From assembly GCA_958423535.1 (NCBI GenBank), contig CATZRJ010000062.1, forward strand, positions 1-8,074: 8,074 nucleotides of DNA, written 5' to 3'. A model generated the notes under the pieces. The model did not search any database and was not told where the DNA came from. It worked only from the letters and a program-made list of their open reading frames with translations. How positions within the stretch are numbered: the stretch's first letter is position 1; each line of letters begins with the position of its first letter. A program made the translations under genes and the position numbers. The stretch is from an uncultured Collinsella sp. GTDB lineage: Bacteria > Actinomycetota > Coriobacteriia > Coriobacteriales > Coriobacteriaceae. Shown here in pieces: positions 6,791-8,074 of this stretch.

Positions 6791-7783
6791 ATGACTACTC
6801 AGGAACAGGTTAAGGACGTCGTCTCCCAGGTTTTGGCCGACAAGGCAGACAAGGGCGGCATCAAGCGCGTCGTGTGGATTGGCGCCGGCGGATCCAACGG
6901 CGGCAACTATCCTGCCCAATACTTTATGGAGCACGAGGCCACGCAGGTCGTGAGCTCCAGCTACACCAGCAATGAGTTCGTGCACGCCACGCCCGCCTAT
7001 GTCAACGAGAACACCCTGGCCGTCGTCGTGTCCATGCGCGGCACCAAGGAGACCATCGTCGCCGCCCAGGTCGCCAAGGACCACGGCGCCAGCACCATCG
7101 CCATCTATGTCGACGAGTCCGGCCTCACCGAGGTCTGCGACTACAAGATTCAGTATGACAGCCTGGCCGTCGACGAGTCTTGCATGGGCCGTACCAACTC
7201 CGCCGTCGTGACCATGATCGCCATGGAGCTTACGCAGCAGACCGAGGGCTATGCCGAGTATGAGACCGCTATGGCCGCCTTCGACCTGGTTGACCCCATC
7301 TATCGCAAGGCCGTCGAGTACACCCGTCCGCTCGCCGCCAAGTGGGCCGAGCAAAACGCCGACAAGCCCTGCATCAACGTGATGGCTCAGGGTCCGCTCT
7401 TTGGTGCCGCCTACGTCTTTAGCATCTGCAACGTGCAGGAGATGCTGCAGATCGACTCCTGCACCATCAACACCTGCGACTTCTTCCACGGCCCCTTCGA
7501 GATCCTGGACAAGCGCACCTCGCTGTTCCAGCTCATCAGCGTCGGCCGCAGCCGCTGCAACGACGAGCGCGGCATCCGCTTCGTCAACCAGTACGGTGGC
7601 GAGCGCGTCTATCAGCTCGACGCCAAGGAGCTCGGCCTCAACGACATCAAGGACAGCGTGAGCGAGTACTTCAACCACCTGATCTTTGCTCCGATCCTCA
7701 ACAACGTGTACATGCGTGCGCTCTCTGCCGTCACCCACAAGGACTACATGACGCGCCGCTACATGTGGAAGCTTGACTACTAA
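6791..7783 (+). CDS. SIS-domain sugar isomerase/deglycase, FrlB-like
   Basis: This 330-aa cytoplasmic protein carries two SIS (sugar isomerase) domains, about 25-150 and 190-320. The overall layout resembles fructosamine-6-phosphate deglycases (FrlB group), which cleave phosphorylated Amadori compounds to an amine or amino acid plus glucose 6-phosphate; the actual substrate is unknown. Visible are the phosphosugar-binding loop GAGGSNGG (31-38), SMRGTKET (81-88, the SxxGxTxE-type motif), AQGPLFGAAY opening the second domain, FFHGPFEI (231-238), and the aromatic RRYMWKLDY end typical of this group. Three residues before the HGP, where GlmS and FrlB proteins have Glu, this protein has Asp230. 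Codon use leans to GTC for valine, whereas mfd prefers GTG, which may reflect high expression. It is divergent from the GntR regulator, stands alone, and is followed by hairpins and a terminator. Glucosamine-6-phosphate deaminase/isomerase-like activity is an alternative. Confidence 0.82.
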   Translation: MTTQEQVKDVVSQVLADKADKGGIKRVVWIGAGGSNGGNYPAQYFMEHEATQVVSSSYTSNEFVHATPAYVNENTLAVVVSMRGTKETIVAAQVAKDHGASTIAIYVDESGLTEVCDYKIQYDSLAVDESCMGRTNSAVVTMIAMELTQQTEGYAEYETAMAAFDLVDPIYRKAVEYTRPLAAKWAEQNADKPCINVMAQGPLFGAAYVFSICNVQEMLQIDSCTINTCDFFHGPFEILDKRTSLFQLISVGRSRCNDERGIRFVNQYGGERVYQLDAKELGLNDIKDSVSEYFNHLIFAPILNNVYMRALSAVTHKDYMTRRYMWKLDY

Positions 7784-7785
7784 GA

Positions 7786-7813
7786 GTTACGCGGTTTTAC
7801 CAAACCGCGTAAC
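7786..7813 (+). repeat. Perfect 12-bp hairpin after the SIS stop codon
   Basis: GTTACGCGGTTT (7786-7797) and its exact complement AAACCGCGTAAC (7802-7813) flank a four-base TACC loop, beginning two bases after the stop codon. No U-tract follows, so it is not a standard intrinsic terminator. It may stabilise the 3' end of the mRNA, pause polymerase, or serve as a protein-binding palindrome. Confidence 0.75.
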
Positions 7814-7851
7814 GGCTCGACGCTGCGCGGACCGCATTTGGACAATCTGAC
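7811..7851 (+). repeat. 41-bp intergenic repeat, copy B
   Basis: Partner of the segment at 3181-3221 (about 31 of 41 identical, no gaps). Its start overlaps the right arm of the preceding hairpin, and it contains the left arm of a larger inverted repeat (7827-7840). The middle six or so bases are the most variable part between copies, while the flanking TCGACGCTGC and CATTTGG blocks are conserved. Confidence 0.55.
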
Positions 7852-7925
7852 GTTCAACTTCAAGGGCGCGACCAGAAGGTCAGCGCCCTTTCGTTTCACG
7901 CCACCTTGCCTCAAATGCGGCCCGC
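7827..7925 (+). repeat. Outer inverted repeat enclosing the terminator
   Basis: GCGGACCGCATTTG (7827-7840) pairs with CAAATGCGGCCCGC (7912-7925) at 13 of 14 positions. The intervening 71 bp hold the terminator hairpin, so a two-level structure is possible in the transcript. Confidence 0.5.
7862..7896 (+). terminator. Intrinsic terminator of the SIS gene transcript
   Basis: AAGGGCGC-GACC (7862-7873) pairs with GGTC-A-GCGCCCTT (7878-7890), with a bulged A at 7882 and an AGAA tetraloop. It is followed by a T-rich tail ending TTTCGTTT (7889-7896). It lies about 80 bp after the SIS stop codon. The T-run is only on the plus strand, so it acts on rightward transcription. Confidence 0.8.
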
Positions 7926-7959
7926 TCGCTGACTTATGCTCAACCAGCGGTGCCTTAGA

Positions 7960-8007
7960 CGTTGGGGACGTTCTTAAATGACTAGTCATTTGGGAACGTC
8001 CCCAATG
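7960..8007. repeat. 48-bp near-perfect palindrome, REP/MITE-like
   Basis: The left arm (7962-7983, TTGGGGACGTTC...) and right arm (7984-8005, ...GAACGTCCCCAA) are complementary over 22 bp around a central ACTAGT, with only two non-Watson-Crick positions that become G-U pairs in RNA. A G-U and a C-G pair extend it to 7960-8007. There is essentially no loop, unlike a terminator. The form fits dispersed palindromic repeats (REP-type) or a miniature transposable element end. No transposase gene is present in the window. Confidence 0.65.
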
Positions 8008-8053
8008 AGTATGTGGGGAAGCAGATTTTTCCGTTCGGCGATTTGTGTCTTGA

Positions 8054-8073
8054 AAAATGTATATAACGACTAT
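8054..8073 (+). promoter_or_regulatory. Possible further GntR operator at the window edge
   Basis: AAAATGTAT (8054-8062) and AACGACTAT (8065-8073) keep the 11-bp tandem spacing of the AAC-N-TGTAT units near gntR and the SIS gene, with one and two changes respectively in the eight fixed positions. It lies in an AT-rich stretch after the palindrome, as expected for a promoter region of the next gene. The window ends here, so the call is tentative. Confidence 0.3.
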
Positions 8074-8074
8074 A

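Noticed and set aside
6784..6813. Nine-codon mini-ORF (MHDDYSGTG) overlapping the SIS start in another frame, as a leader peptide
   Set aside because: Its ATG is only three bases from the purine run, too close for good initiation, and there is no codon pattern or nearby attenuator hairpin to support a leader role.
7780..7989. 69-codon minus-strand open frame after the SIS gene
   Set aside because: It crosses the hairpin, the repeat, the terminator and half of the palindrome, starting inside the palindrome. This is a repeat read as protein, not a gene.

Overview
This is a high-GC window (very rich in GCC/GGC/CTG/CGC codons) with features that fit an actinobacterium, most likely a gut Coriobacteriia such as Collinsella. 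That placement rests on base composition and general protein style, not on a marker gene or a database match.

Left part (1-5250), plus strand. The window opens inside mfd, the transcription-repair coupling factor. Its first roughly 130-160 residues lie outside the window. A PAP2-family membrane phosphatase (56 bp gap) and a PLP-dependent threonine-aldolase-like enzyme (45 bp gap) follow. No terminator is visible between the three, so they may share a transcript that ends at a strong intrinsic terminator at 5190-5234. A GNAT acetyltransferase begins directly after that terminator, its Shine-Dalgarno abutting the U-tract. The gene ends in a C-rich, G-poor tract that looks like a Rho-loading region, facing the convergent gntR gene 21 bp away.

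Right part (5863-8074). A GntR/HutC-type repressor with a UTRA effector domain (minus strand) is divergent from a SIS-domain protein of the fructosamine-6-phosphate deglycase (FrlB-like) group. Their 205-bp AT-rich intergenic region carries repeated AAC-N-TGTAT units at an 11-bp period, next to both start codons. This is the likely operator system: the regulator would control itself and the SIS enzyme in response to a phosphorylated (amino)sugar. No kinase, transporter or PTS gene is visible beside it. A degenerate copy of the same tandem arrangement appears at the last bases of the window, suggesting that the next gene may belong to the same regulon.

The last 291 bp (7784-8074) contain no credible gene but are dense with structure: a perfect 12-bp hairpin just after the SIS stop codon, a 41-bp element repeated from the mfd 3' end, an intrinsic terminator nested inside a larger inverted repeat, and a 48-bp near-perfect palindrome resembling a REP/MITE-type element. 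No tRNA, rRNA, CRISPR array or transposase gene was seen. I found no clear evidence of a wholly new system. The most interesting items are the helically phased operator array with its orphan SIS enzyme and the repeat-rich 3' region.
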